From Acidobacteria bacterium Ga0077551 (GTDB taxonomy: Bacteria; Pseudomonadota; Alphaproteobacteria; Caulobacterales; Hyphomonadaceae): a DNA stretch of 64,000 bases. Shown in pieces: positions 34,213 to 44,822 of this stretch (position 1 is the first letter of the stretch; each line of letters begins with the position of its first letter). The translations under genes were made by a program, and so were the position numbers. The stretch spans positions 248,001 through 312,000 of the forward strand of contig LNFC01000014.1 in NCBI GenBank assembly GCA_001464545.1, in the 5' to 3' direction. Under the pieces are notes generated by a model. The model saw nothing but the letters and a program-made list of their open reading frames with translations. It ran no database searches and had not been told where the DNA came from.

Positions 34213-34701
34213 TCATGCGCCGGGCGACCTGCCCTGCCCGGCATGCAGCGCGCAGATCAGGGTGAACAGCCGCCGGGCTGTCGGATGGTCGATCTCGATC
34301 TTGCCGGCGAGCCGCTCCTTGAGCAGTTCCGAGCCTTCATTGTGGATGCCGCGCCGGGCCATGTCGATGGCTTCGATCTGGTGCGGCGTCTGTGTACGGA
34401 TGGCTTCGTAATAGCTGTCGCAGATCATGAAGTAGTCGCGGATCACGCCCCGGAAGGGGCCGAGCGACAGGATGAAGGTGTGCACGTCTTCGGCCGCTTC
34501 GGTGCGCACGGCGAGGATGAGGCGGCGCTCGGCCTGGCTGAGCGAGAGGACATAGGGGCCGCGTTCCTGACCGGTGACGGCGAAGCTGTTTTCCTCGATC
34601 AGGTCGAAGATCGCGACGCGACGCTCGTGCTCGGCGTCCGGACCGGAGGCGCCGAGCGTATCGTCGTCGATATGGACCGCGATGAGGCGATCAGTGCCCA
34701 T
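34213..34701 (-). CDS. UPF0262 family protein
   Basis: The 162-aa protein has the UPF0262 hallmarks [20 protein letters not shown] and [13 protein letters not shown], then an [11 protein letters not shown] end. This family is almost restricted to alphaproteobacteria, usually beside hisD as here, but has no assigned function. ATG 34701 (MGTDRLIAV) overlaps the hisD stop by 11 bases, so it is coupled to hisD. Confidence 0.93.
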   Translation of the reverse strand: MGTDRLIAVHIDDDTLGASGPDAEHERRVAIFDLIEENSFAVTGQERGPYVLSLSQAERRLILAVRTEAAEDVHTFILSLGPFRGVIRDYFMICDSYYEAIRTQTPHQIEAIDMARRGIHNEGSELLKERLAGKIEIDHPTARRLFTLICALHAGQGRSPGA

Positions 34702-36001
34702 CGCTCCCGCCCCGGTTCGTGCGGATGGACACCGAGCGCGCATGCGCCGGCAGGCGTTCGGCCTCGGCGAGGCGCAGCGCGGCGGGCGCCAGCACTTCCA
34801 GCCCTTTCGGGCCGGCGCGCTGCACGCTCATGCGCTTGAGGAAATCATACAGTCCAAGTCCGGACGAAAAGCGCGCGGCGCGGCTGGTCGGCAGGACGTG
34901 GTTGGAGCCGGTCACATAATCGCCCAGCGCTTCCGGCGTGTGGTGGCCGAGGAAGACCGCGCCGGCGTGGCGGATCAGCGGCAACAGGCCGTCCGGATCA
35001 TCCACGCAGAGCTCAAGGTGCTCGGCGGCGATGCGGTTGGCGACATCGGCCGCCTGCAGACGGTCCCGCACAAGGATGATCGCGCCGTGGCTGCGCCAGG
35101 ACTCGCGCGCGCGCTCGCCGGTCGCCAGCGTTTTCAACTGGCTTTCCACAGCCTTGCCCACAGCCTTGCCCACAGCCTCATCCACAGTGATCAGGATCGA
35201 CTGGCTGGAAGGATCATGCTCGGCCTGGCTGAGCAGGTCGGCCGCGATCCAGTCCGGATTGGCGGTGGCATCGGCGATGATGAGGATTTCCGAAGGGCCC
35301 GCAATCGTGTCGATGCCGACCCGGCCGAAGACCTGTCGCTTGGCTTCCGCGACCCAGGCGTTGCCGGGGCCGACAATCTTGTCCACCGGCGCCAGCGCGC
35401 CTGCGCCGAAGGCCATGGCGCCGACGGCCTGCGCGCCGCCGATGGGATAATACTCGTCCACGCCGGCCTTCAGGGCGGCGTAGGCGACCGCGTTGGAGAG
35501 TTCGCCCTGCGGCGCCGGGGCGACCATCACGATGCGCTCCACGCCGGCGATCCGTGCCGGGACGATATTCATCAGCACGGACGAGGGATAGCTCGCCCGC
35601 CCGCCGGGAACATAGACGCCGACCGAGTCGAGCGAGGTCCAGCGCCAGCCGAGCTCGATGCCCGCATCGTCCGTGAAGCGATGATCGGCGGGGCGCTGCG
35701 CACCGTGATAGGCGGCGATCCGGTCATGCGCGAAATCGATGGCGGCGCGCAGGTCCGCCGGGCAGGTTGCGGCGAGTTCGTGCAGGTTCACATTGTCGGA
35801 TTCGAGGGTCGAGGGGTCGATCTGCAGGCCGTCATACTTGGCGGTATAGTCGGCCACCGCTGCCCCGCCGCGCTTTTTCACGTCGGCCAGGATGTCCTTG
35901 ACCACATCGAACACGTCATCCCCCTGCCCGCGATCTTCCGCGAGGAAGCGCGTCAGGACCTCATCAAACTGAGGCTTGGTGGCGTCAAAGTGGCGGGCCA
36001 T
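34691..36001 (-). CDS. hisD: Histidinol dehydrogenase
   Basis: The 436-aa zinc enzyme oxidises L-histidinol to histidine in two NAD-dependent steps. [59 protein letters not shown] and [19 protein letters not shown] are hallmark motifs. It contains an unusual in-frame repeat ([12 protein letters not shown], near residue 279) from a 12-bp tandem DNA repeat. It lies between DUF2948 and UPF0262, a conserved alphaproteobacterial order. Confidence 0.97.
   Translation of the reverse strand: MARHFDATKPQFDEVLTRFLAEDRGQGDDVFDVVKDILADVKKRGGAAVADYTAKYDGLQIDPSTLESDNVNLHELAATCPADLRAAIDFAHDRIAAYHGAQRPADHRFTDDAGIELGWRWTSLDSVGVYVPGGRASYPSSVLMNIVPARIAGVERIVMVAPAPQGELSNAVAYAALKAGVDEYYPIGGAQAVGAMAFGAGALAPVDKIVGPGNAWVAEAKRQVFGRVGIDTIAGPSEILIIADATANPDWIAADLLSQAEHDPSSQSILITVDEAVGKAVGKAVESQLKTLATGERARESWRSHGAIILVRDRLQAADVANRIAAEHLELCVDDPDGLLPLIRHAGAVFLGHHTPEALGDYVTGSNHVLPTSRAARFSSGLGLYDFLKRMSVQRAGPKGLEVLAPAALRLAEAERLPAHARSVSIRTNRGGSDGH
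35146..35187. repeat. 12-bp tandem repeat inside hisD
   Basis: CCACAGCCTTGC is repeated (35146-35157, 35158-35169), followed by a near copy CCACAGCCTCAT and a half copy CCACAG. On the coding strand it adds AVGK units in a helical stretch without shifting the frame. Confidence 0.8.
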
Positions 36002-36086
36002 GGGGCGGGCATTTCCGGGGCATAGTTACAGCCCCGCTACATGGACCGGGGCTGGCAGGCTGGCAAGGTGGCGGATTGGTGTGGAC

Positions 36087-36116
36087 GGTGCATTCCAGCC
36101 TTCGGCCTAATGCACC
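36087..36116. repeat. REP-like palindromic hairpin
   Basis: GGTGCATT and AATGCACC (8-bp arms) enclose a GC-rich inner hairpin with GCC-TTC-GGC. It begins directly after the DUF2948 stop on the minus strand and has no T tail, so it resembles a repetitive extragenic palindrome more than a terminator. Confidence 0.5.
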
Positions 36117-36575
36117 CTACCTTTTCCGCCGCTCGTGGCTCGGGACGTGCCTTGTGGGCCAGACGTAGTCGCTGTCGAGCAGGGTGGCGTCGAGGGCTTC
36201 GACCGTCAGCACGATTTCGCCGTCGCCGGCGAACAGCAGCGTGACCTTGCCGCCGGGCGGCTCGGCCACATCGGCCACGAAATCGGCGCTCAGCAGGGAG
36301 AGGATGAGTTCGGGGTCCGCCTTGGTGATGCCGCGCGTCTTGACGCCCAGCACGCCGTCAAACGCCAGCAGCGCGCGCACGCGCTCGCCCGGCTGGCCTT
36401 TGCGCGCCGGCGCAGTTTCCCAGCGGTAGCGGTTCAGCTCGATGGAGAAGCGGCGCTTGCGCTTTTCGTAATTGAGGTTGCCCGCCTTCACCACCGCGTC
36501 CTGGACGGCCGCGGCGATGATCCTGAGGTCGTCACCCTCCTCGGCGAGAAGGCGCAGCGGTTTTGGATCGGTCAT
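36117..36575 (-). CDS. DUF2948 family protein
   Basis: This 152-aa cytoplasmic protein has LRLLAEEGDDLRIIAAAVQDAV at the N-terminus and RRFSIELNRYRWE in the middle, characteristic of DUF2948, a family seen mainly in alphaproteobacteria next to murA and hisD. The function is unknown. It lies 15 bases after murA on the same strand. Confidence 0.9.
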   Translation of the reverse strand: MTDPKPLRLLAEEGDDLRIIAAAVQDAVVKAGNLNYEKRKRRFSIELNRYRWETAPARKGQPGERVRALLAFDGVLGVKTRGITKADPELILSLLSADFVADVAEPPGGKVTLLFAGDGEIVLTVEALDATLLDSDYVWPTRHVPSHERRKR

Positions 36576-36590
36576 TCAGCCCTGCCGTGG

Positions 36591-37871
<1,281 letters not shown>

Positions 37872-38000
37872 GGGCGCGAGATATACTGTGCTTCGCGGCT
37901 TTGTCAGGACCGGAATGTGCGCGGAACTTGCTATTTACGTCCCCGGGCAGCTCTTCGACTCGCTGGCAGGTCAAAAGGCCGGCCGGAAACTCCTGGTGTA

Positions 38001-38147
38001 CTAGAGCTTGTCAGCCTTATTGGGGGCATCGGCCGGCGCGGGATCCTTGCGGGCAGCGGCCTTCCGGCGTTTCAGATTGGCCCGAAGGGCCTCGGCCTGG
38101 CGGGCGGTGCGGTCTTCATTCGACGAACGGGGTGTCTTATAGGTCAT
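38001..38147 (-). CDS. Small basic protein, 48 aa
   Basis: MTYKTPRSSNEDRTARQAEA then LRANLKRRKAAARKD and an acidic/proline tail: a lysine/arginine-rich polypeptide without membrane segment. Small proteins of this LRANLKRRK type are found just upstream of murA in related genomes, which makes it likely to be real. The role is unknown; nucleic acid binding is a guess from charge. Stop TAG is 130 bases before the murA start. Confidence 0.68.
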   Translation of the reverse strand: MTYKTPRSSNEDRTARQAEALRANLKRRKAAARKDPAPADAPNKADKL

Positions 38148-38214
38148 GATGGCGCCTAAACTCTCTTTTCATCCGATATCGCTTAGGCTAAAGCCCCGAA
38201 ACGAAACCGGCAAT

Positions 38215-38289
38215 GCCGCCTTAGCTCAGGGGTAGAGCGCGTCATTGGTAATGACGAGGTCGACAGTTCAATTCTGTCAGGTGGCACCA
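38215..38289 (+). tRNA. tRNA-Thr (anticodon GGT)
   Basis: The sequence folds as a full cloverleaf: acceptor GCCGCCT with AGGTGGC (one G-U), D arm GCTC...GAGC, anticodon stem CGTCA/TGACG with loop TTGGTAA (anticodon GGT), variable AGGTC, T arm GACAG-TTCAATT-CTGTC, and an encoded ACCA end. It reads ACC and ACU threonine codons. Confidence 0.96.
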
Positions 38290-38324
38290 CTCCCCGCCGG
38301 TTGGAAGACGCGCAAGCGCTGCAC

Positions 38325-39650
38325 TCACCGATTGCTTCCCAGCGACCAAATAACCAACACGCCCGCTAGAAGCACACCCAATCCGAAAAGAACTCCGCCT
38401 TGCACGTAGAGCACGGCGGACACCAGCATGGCGGAGCTGGACAGCACGAACAGCGCCGGCACAAGCGGATAGAGCGGCACACGGAGGGGTCTCGGCACGT
38501 CCGGATGGGTCGCGCGCAGGCGGAACACGGCGAGGCCGCTGGCGATGAGGAAGATCCAGTAGACCGGGGCAGTATAATCGACGAGCGTCGCGAAGCCGTC
38601 ATAGGCGGCGCCGAGGCCTACGAGCAGAAGCGAGACGGCGCCTTGCGCGAGGACAGCGTTGCGCGGACTGCGGGTGCGGAAATTCCAGCGGCCGATCCAG
38701 CTCATTGCGGGGATATTGGCCGAGGCAGCATATGTGGTACGGGCGCCGGCGATGATCGTGGCATTCACGGACGTGACGGCCGCTGCGACGACGGCCAGCG
38801 CGAGCACGACCCCTGCCCCCGGCCCGAAGGCGCGGCTCATCAGGTCGGCGGCCGGCGCTTCGGAACCCGCGAGCCCGGCGAGACCGAGGCCGCGCAGCAT
38901 GGCCCAGGCGGTGAGCAGGTACAGCGCCGTGATGAGGGTGATCGAGATGATCAGCGCCCGGAGCATGCCGCGCTCACCGTCTTTCACTTCGGCCGAGAGG
39001 GTGGCGGCCTCGGTCCAGCCGCCATAGGCGAGCAGGACGAAGACGAGACCGTAGCCGAGGCCGCCAAGGCCTGGCGCCACCGGCGTGCCGGGATCGAGCG
39101 GGGGCGTGCCGTCGAGCACGAGCCTTGCAGCGGCAGCGGCGAGGGTCACGAGGCCGGCGATCAGGACGATGACGAGCGCGCTGTCGCTCGCCTCTCCGGC
39201 GGGCAGCAGCTTGATTGCTGTGAGCAGGAAGACACTGGCGAAGGCATAGATGGCGGGGCCATGGGGGCCGAGATCGATGACGCGGTTGAGATAGTCGCCG
39301 ATGACGAAACCGAGCAACGCGATGGCGCCGGTATTAATGACGGCGAAGCGCGCCCAGGCGAAGAGAAAGGCGAAGCGCCTGCCCCAGGCACGTTCGAGAA
39401 AGTGGTAGTCGCCGCCCGGATGGGCGAAGGCCGCGGCGAGTTCGCAATAGCAAAGCGCGCCGGCGAGCGAAATCAAACCGCCGATGATCCAGAGCAGATA
39501 AACCATCTGTTCGGAGCCGGCATTTGCCGCGACCAGCGCGGGCGACTTGAAGATGCCGGCGCCGATGACCATGCCGAGAATGACGACGATGACATAGCGG
39601 GTCGTCAGGCTGCGGACGGGTGTATGGGCTGCGCCCGCTTCCGGCGCCAT
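38325..39650 (-). CDS. APC-superfamily amino acid permease
   Basis: The 441-aa inner-membrane protein has about twelve helices and the APC signature VVILGMVIGAGIFKSPALVA in helix 1, plus ELAAAFAHPGGDYHFLERAWG between helices 2 and 3. It transports an amino acid or amine; the substrate is not readable. ATG 39650 overlaps the glpK stop by one base (TGATG), so it is coupled to glpK, an unusual pairing. Confidence 0.9.
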   Translation of the reverse strand: MAPEAGAAHTPVRSLTTRYVIVVILGMVIGAGIFKSPALVAANAGSEQMVYLLWIIGGLISLAGALCYCELAAAFAHPGGDYHFLERAWGRRFAFLFAWARFAVINTGAIALLGFVIGDYLNRVIDLGPHGPAIYAFASVFLLTAIKLLPAGEASDSALVIVLIAGLVTLAAAAARLVLDGTPPLDPGTPVAPGLGGLGYGLVFVLLAYGGWTEAATLSAEVKDGERGMLRALIISITLITALYLLTAWAMLRGLGLAGLAGSEAPAADLMSRAFGPGAGVVLALAVVAAAVTSVNATIIAGARTTYAASANIPAMSWIGRWNFRTRSPRNAVLAQGAVSLLLVGLGAAYDGFATLVDYTAPVYWIFLIASGLAVFRLRATHPDVPRPLRVPLYPLVPALFVLSSSAMLVSAVLYVQGGVLFGLGVLLAGVLVIWSLGSNR

Positions 39651-41131
39651 CAGGCGAGAGCCCGGCCGAGCGCGGTATACCATCCTTTGAGCAGGCCTGC
39701 CCGGACTTCGGAGTTCATGCCCGGCTCAAAGCGTTTGCCGGGGACGGCGCGGGCGGCCCAGTCGGTGGCGGTGAGCCAGCCTAGCTGCATCGCGGCTGCC
39801 GCGGCGGCGCCGAGGGCGGTCATCTCGCGGTAGTCCGGGCGAAGCACCGGCAGCGCGCAGACATCGGCGAGGAATTGCATCAGCCAGTCGTTCGCGACCA
39901 TGCCGCCGTCCACGCGCAGTTCCGCGATCGGCGCGCCGTCGCCAGCGAAGGCGGCGAGCAGGTCGTGCGTCTGGTAGGCGACCGATTCGAGGCCCGCGCG
40001 GACGAGGTGCGCGCTGGTCGCCGCCCGGGTCAGGCCAGAGATCAAGCCGCGCGCTTCGGCGCTCCAGTGCGGAGCGCCGAGGCCCGTGAACGCGGGCACC
40101 ATGTAGATGCCGCCATTGTCCGGCAGGCTGGCGGCGGCGGCGGCGCTTTCGTCCGCACTCTGAATGAGCTTCAGGTCGTCGCGCAGCCATTTGATGACCG
40201 TGCCCGCATTGAAGATCGAGCCTTCGAGCGCCATCGCGTCCGCGCCGGGCAGCGCATAGCCCATCGTGCCGAGCAGGCGGTTATTCGAGGCGGGGCGGAC
40301 CTCGCCGGTGTTCGCCACGAGGAAGGCGCCGGTGCCGAACGTGACCTTCGCCTGGCCGGGCTTCAGGCAGCCCTGCCCCACGAGGGCCGACTGCTGGTCT
40401 CCGAGGACGGAGCAGATCGGGATCGCGCGCCCGAACAGGGCGGGGTCGGTCGTGCCGTAATCTGCGGCGCTGGGTTTCACATCCGGCAGCAGCGAGCTCG
40501 GCACTTGCAGGATGCCCGCCATTTGCGCACTCCAGCCCCCATCTTTGCCAAGGCCGAGGCGGAAGAGCATCGTGCGAGAGGCGTTAGTGACATCGGTGGC
40601 GTGCACCTTGCCGCCGGTCAGGCGCCAGAGGAGGAAGGTGTCCACGGTGCCGAAGGCGAGCTCGCCTGCCTCGGCGCTGGCGCGGGCGCCGGCCACATTA
40701 TCCAGGACCCAGCCGATCTTGGTGCCGGAGAAATAGGGATCGAGCAGCAGGCCGGTTTCGTCCTGCGCGGCAGCCTCATGGCCGTTCGCCTTCAGCGCGT
40801 CACACGCGGCGGCGGTGCGCCTGTCCTGCCAGATGATTGCGGGCGCGATAGGTTTGCCGGTCGTCCGCTCCCAGACGAGCGTAGTTTCTCGCTGGTTGGT
40901 GATGCCGATGGCCGCGATCCGGTCCGCGCCGCCCGCCTTGGCGATCACCGTGCGGCAGACCGAAAGCGTGCGCGACCAGATCTCCTCACCATTCTGCTCG
41001 ACCCAGCCGTCGGCCGGATACAGCAGCGCGACCTCTTCCTGCGCGAGGGCGACTTCGACGAAGTTGCCATCGTAAACGACGGCCCGCGTCGAGGTCGTGC
41101 CTTCGTCGATGACAAGAATGAAATCAGGCAT
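39650..41131 (-). CDS. glpK: Glycerol kinase
   Basis: The 493-aa FGGY kinase phosphorylates glycerol to glycerol 3-phosphate. DEGTTSTRAVVYD at the N-terminus, NQRETTLVWERTTGKP, AIIWQDRRTA, YFSGTKIGWVLDN, FGTVDTFLLWRLTGG and GDQQSALVGQGC are hallmark stretches. No glpF, glpD or repressor gene is adjacent; the downstream partner is an APC permease. Confidence 0.96.
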   Translation of the reverse strand: MPDFILVIDEGTTSTRAVVYDGNFVEVALAQEEVALLYPADGWVEQNGEEIWSRTLSVCRTVIAKAGGADRIAAIGITNQRETTLVWERTTGKPIAPAIIWQDRRTAAACDALKANGHEAAAQDETGLLLDPYFSGTKIGWVLDNVAGARASAEAGELAFGTVDTFLLWRLTGGKVHATDVTNASRTMLFRLGLGKDGGWSAQMAGILQVPSSLLPDVKPSAADYGTTDPALFGRAIPICSVLGDQQSALVGQGCLKPGQAKVTFGTGAFLVANTGEVRPASNNRLLGTMGYALPGADAMALEGSIFNAGTVIKWLRDDLKLIQSADESAAAAASLPDNGGIYMVPAFTGLGAPHWSAEARGLISGLTRAATSAHLVRAGLESVAYQTHDLLAAFAGDGAPIAELRVDGGMVANDWLMQFLADVCALPVLRPDYREMTALGAAAAAAMQLGWLTATDWAARAVPGKRFEPGMNSEVRAGLLKGWYTALGRALA

Positions 41132-41341
41132 GGAAACTCCATAAGTATCGCTGCTGGATTAGACCTTCCGTCACGCTGACTCCAGCACCTGTCTGCGGGG
41201 CAATATGCGCTTCGAAACTGTTCTTCCAGAGACAGGCCCCGGCAGAAGCGGCTCAGGATAAAGAAGAATTTCCAAAGCGGGCACCCGCCCGGATTATCTC
41301 AGGCCTCGGTATCAAGGATTGCGACTGGCCTCGCAAAGAAA

Positions 41342-41369
41342 AAGAGGGCGGCCCGGGGGCCGCCCTCTT
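41342..41369 (-). terminator. Strong terminator after the TonB receptor gene
   Basis: AAGAGGGCGGCC pairs with GGCCGCCCTCTT around a 4-nt loop and runs into TTTTTC on the minus strand, 25 bases after the receptor stop. The gap from here to glpK (41132-41341) has no other gene I can support. Confidence 0.92.
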
Positions 41370-41394
41370 CAATTTCAGAAAGTCTGTCGTCGGA

Positions 41395-44300
41395 TCAGAA
41401 CTCTTTCGACAGGCGCACAAACGCAGAGCGACCGCGAAGGTCTACCTGTGATGCGTTCAGTGACGCATTCCCGAGCCTGTTGTCTGTGCCTGTCGAGACG
41501 AATGGAGGATGTTCGTCAAACAGGTTCGACACGCCCACAATCGCCTGCCAGTCGCTGCCGGAGTAACGTACGGAAGCGGTGTGGGTCGCATAGGGCTCAT
41601 TGAACTGCTTGAAGTAGCCCGGCTGAAGGCCGTTCGTGCCGCGGAAGTTGAACTGCGAGGCGCCGAACACTTCATCGTTCGACATCCGGCTGACAAACTC
41701 CGTCGACCAGAAATAGGTCCAGTCGCCTTTTTCGAACTGCACAGTGCCGTCGGCGACAAAGTCGGGCTGCCCGAGAGAGCCGTTGAAGTCGTTGGTTGCA
41801 AAGCCGGAAACGCCCTGGAAGAGTTCTGCCTCGTCTTCAAACGTCCAGGTCCCGGTCATGTCAACGGTGAGGTCACCAAACGTGAACTCGTGTTCGTAGC
41901 GGCCAGTGACATCAAGACCACGGGTCGACTGCTTGTTCACGTTCACGAAGTTGTTGTTCACGGTAAGGATGTTCAGGAAGTTCGGCAGGGTCGGATCCGT
42001 TCCCCGGGTGAACAGGTCACAGAAGGCGTTCGGGAAGTTCGTGCCGCCATAGCATCCACCAAGAATTGCACCAGCACCAAGCTGTGCAACCTGATTGTCA
42101 ACCTGAATCTCGAAGTAATCGACTGCAACCGAAAGATCGATGGATGTTGGCGAGAAGATCGCACCGAGCGTGGTAGCTTCAGAAGTTTCCGGTGTCAGGA
42201 AGCCGGCACCGCCGCCCGAGATGATGAGGGCCGAGGAGCCAACGCCGCCATAATTGTCCGGAATGCCGTCGGCAGCACAGTTTGCCTGAATCTGGGCATT
42301 CGTGCTGGTGTTCCAGTTGATGCAGGGGTCCGTACCTTGCTGAGGCCCGAAGCCTGTCTGGTTGCCGAGGTAGAGCTCGAAGAGACCAGGAGCGCGGAAC
42401 GACGTGCCTTTGGTCGCGCGAAGACGAAGCATCGGATTGATCTGCCAGTTGAGACCCAACTTGTAGACCGTGTCGGCGTCATAGAGATCATAATCGAACC
42501 AGCGAAGCGAGCCGTTGAACGTCAGGCTGTCGAAGAATGGCTGGCCCGCGACCAACGGAACCTCGACTTCGGCAAACGTTTCATAGAGTTCGTCCTGGCC
42601 TGTCGTGTTGACAGCGGAAGTCAGGCCCCATTGGTTGTTGTTAAAGGACAACGGACCTGGCTTGTCATCGATTTCCGACTTACGATACTCAAAGCCGACT
42701 GCAGCACCGATCTTGCCGGCGGGGAGTTCGAACAGCTCGCCCGCAACCACTGCGTTGAACAGCGTCTGCGTGAATTCGGTGTTGCCCGTATCTGTATCAA
42801 GAAGGAAATCGCGCTCGGCGTCCGTCAGGTTGCCTGCAAGGAAGTTTGAGGAGAAGTAGTTGATCGGAACTGCCGAAGGATCGAGTACCGGGACACCGGC
42901 CACTCTCCGGTAACCACGGATGGTACCTGTACCGTCATTGCGGTAAATCAGGTCAGAGCGCGCATCCAGCGCATCCACGACGTTGCGAACATCGACTGTA
43001 TCGCGCGTATACGAGCCATCGGAAATGGAGTGCGAAAGGTGCGTGTCCCATGACCATCCGGTGTTAAAGATATCACCGCGAGCCCCAGCAACGCCGTACC
43101 AGTAGTCGATGTCGACCGACGTATCGAACGGAATCAGAGCAATTGGACGCACAAGGTTGAATGCACCGCCGCAGGTCGCCGTCGCTGGGCCACCGACAGT
43201 GGTCGGACAATTTGCCGGCAATGTGCTGAACGGTACGAAGTCATTCGATCCGGCCCCTACGGCGAGGCTGCCAGGACGGCTCCAGGGGAAGAATTGCCGG
43301 AAACGCACCTGTTCCGTGGTGCGGTTATTATAAAGCAATTCGCCGTAGACGTCTGCAAAACCGCCAAGGTTGTACTCGCCGGTTATGTAGGCACTCATCC
43401 GCTCTGTAGCTGGCAGGATGTCCTGCGCCAGCTGACGTGGATCGTTTGTATCCGTTTCTTCAGAACCCAACGGCTGGCCCGTGGGCAGGTTAGGCAATCC
43501 GTTGATGCCGACAAGCCGGAAACCGTTGAACAGGTTACCCGCGTTGCGGAGCGATGATACGCCGGGGTCCTGGGTGAAACGCCGAATGCCTCCGCCCGTG
43601 TTCACATCGATAGAATTCACGACGCCAATGTTGAAGCACTTGAAGTCGCCCTGGTTTGGAGCGAGCGGGTTGCGCTCGATCCGGTCAATGCGTTCTCCGG
43701 TATTGATGTCGAAGACAAAGTCTTCAGCGCACTCGTAATAGTCGCGGTCCTTGCGCTGCAGCGGTTCGAGCTTGCTGTAGGACGCGGAGAAGGTCAGGAA
43801 CCCGTCGTCGAAGTTGAGGCCGAAAGCGCCATCTGCGGAGAAGGCCTCACCGCCGCCCTCAAGCGGAGCATTTGCTGAAAGGTTGAGGATCGGCTTGTCG
43901 ATTTCGCGCCGCGTGATGACGTTGATAACACCTGCAACTGCGTCTGAACCGTAGATCGATCCGGCGCCGTCCTTGAGGATCTCGACGCGCTGCACAACGG
44001 ATTGAGGAATCGTGTTGAGGTCGACTGCCCCGACGCGGCCTTCGACGCCCGAGGGCCCGAACCGGCGGCCGTTGAACAAAAGGAGGGTGCGCTGGGCGCC
44101 CAGGCCGCGAAGCGAGACTGAGTTCACGCCCGGGCCGCCGTTGACGATAAAACCACCGAACTGGCTGTTGATCTGCGTGGAGCCTGCAGCGATGGAGCTT
44201 CCCTGAAGGATCTCTGCCGTGTCGACAAGCCCTTCGAGGCTGGCGATCTCAGCGGTGATTACCTGAATGGGCGAGGAAGACGTGAATTCATCGCGCCGCA

Positions 44301-44517
44301 GCAGCGATCCGGTGACAACGATCTTTTCCTGGCGGGCTTCGTCCCCGGACGCGCGCGCTGGCGCCGCTGTCGTTGCGGGCGCTTCCTCAGCCGCAGGTTC
44401 GGCCCCTGGAGTTGTCGTTTCTTCAGGTTCAGTCTGCGCAAGTGCAAAGCCGCTTACCGAGAGCGCGCCAAGCGCCACTCCCCCAAGTACACCACGGCGG
44501 AAATTACGAAAAATCAT
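41395..44517 (-). CDS. TonB-dependent outer membrane receptor
   Basis: This 1040-aa protein has a signal peptide (cleavage near residue 27, GFALAQ), an A/T/E/P-rich linker (28-62), a plug domain (ENKIVVTGS-like EKIVVTGSLLRRDEF; VSLRGLGAQRTLLLFNGRR; VERVEILKDG-like VQRVEILKDGAGSIYGSDA) and a 22-strand barrel ending in an aromatic (RLSKEF). It imports a TonB-energised ligand, by context possibly a peptide. The coding sequence is visibly more A/T-rich than flanks. It is divergent from the secreted S9 peptidase. GGAG precedes the ATG by eight bases. Confidence 0.94.
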   Translation of the reverse strand: MIFRNFRRGVLGGVALGALSVSGFALAQTEPEETTTPGAEPAAEEAPATTAAPARASGDEARQEKIVVTGSLLRRDEFTSSSPIQVITAEIASLEGLVDTAEILQGSSIAAGSTQINSQFGGFIVNGGPGVNSVSLRGLGAQRTLLLFNGRRFGPSGVEGRVGAVDLNTIPQSVVQRVEILKDGAGSIYGSDAVAGVINVITRREIDKPILNLSANAPLEGGGEAFSADGAFGLNFDDGFLTFSASYSKLEPLQRKDRDYYECAEDFVFDINTGERIDRIERNPLAPNQGDFKCFNIGVVNSIDVNTGGGIRRFTQDPGVSSLRNAGNLFNGFRLVGINGLPNLPTGQPLGSEETDTNDPRQLAQDILPATERMSAYITGEYNLGGFADVYGELLYNNRTTEQVRFRQFFPWSRPGSLAVGAGSNDFVPFSTLPANCPTTVGGPATATCGGAFNLVRPIALIPFDTSVDIDYWYGVAGARGDIFNTGWSWDTHLSHSISDGSYTRDTVDVRNVVDALDARSDLIYRNDGTGTIRGYRRVAGVPVLDPSAVPINYFSSNFLAGNLTDAERDFLLDTDTGNTEFTQTLFNAVVAGELFELPAGKIGAAVGFEYRKSEIDDKPGPLSFNNNQWGLTSAVNTTGQDELYETFAEVEVPLVAGQPFFDSLTFNGSLRWFDYDLYDADTVYKLGLNWQINPMLRLRATKGTSFRAPGLFELYLGNQTGFGPQQGTDPCINWNTSTNAQIQANCAADGIPDNYGGVGSSALIISGGGAGFLTPETSEATTLGAIFSPTSIDLSVAVDYFEIQVDNQVAQLGAGAILGGCYGGTNFPNAFCDLFTRGTDPTLPNFLNILTVNNNFVNVNKQSTRGLDVTGRYEHEFTFGDLTVDMTGTWTFEDEAELFQGVSGFATNDFNGSLGQPDFVADGTVQFEKGDWTYFWSTEFVSRMSNDEVFGASQFNFRGTNGLQPGYFKQFNEPYATHTASVRYSGSDWQAIVGVSNLFDEHPPFVSTGTDNRLGNASLNASQVDLRGRSAFVRLSKEF

Positions 44518-44822
44518 CAGTTTTACTCCCCGAGAATGCTATGGGCCGACGCCCCGTCGACACATTACAACACTTTTAATGCATGGCTGCAGCAGCCGAT
44601 CAAGCGACAGGGCCAATAACATCGTGCACAACAGGCACTACTGTCGCGGTTGTGGCATTTTGAGCACAATTTTGTCACACTGGCTTCGAAACTTGAGCTG
44701 CCCTCGCACCAACGCGCCGTTATAGGGCATGTCCCGCCCCTGAATAACTCTCTGCAGTGGGGACTTGATTCATCGAGCGCATTGTCCAATCGATAGCAGT
44801 CTGTTTATCGAGGAACCCGCAC
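44518..44822. other. Divergent control region of receptor and S9 peptidase genes
   Basis: These 305 bases hold no supportable gene. They are A/T-richer than the rest of the window and should carry promoters for both directions. On the receptor side I see a promoter candidate overlapping a palindrome (separate entry). On the peptidase side TTGATT (about 44766) and GAGGA before ATG 44823 are visible, with no clear -10. Confidence 0.55.
44574..44603 (-). promoter_or_regulatory. Receptor promoter candidate with palindromic spacer
   Basis: On the minus strand TTGATC (44598-44603) and TTAAAA (44574-44579) are 18 bases apart, about 60 bases before the receptor start. The spacer contains the palindrome GGCTGC-A-GCAGCC (44585-44597), a plausible repressor site. 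Confidence 0.35.

Noticed and set aside
35146-35187. CRISPR-like array
   Set aside because: The units are 12 bp, contiguous and in-frame within hisD; there are no spacers or cas genes.
34574-36025. 483-codon plus-strand open frame over hisD
   Set aside because: Antisense shadow of a clearly conserved hisD with no recognisable protein features.
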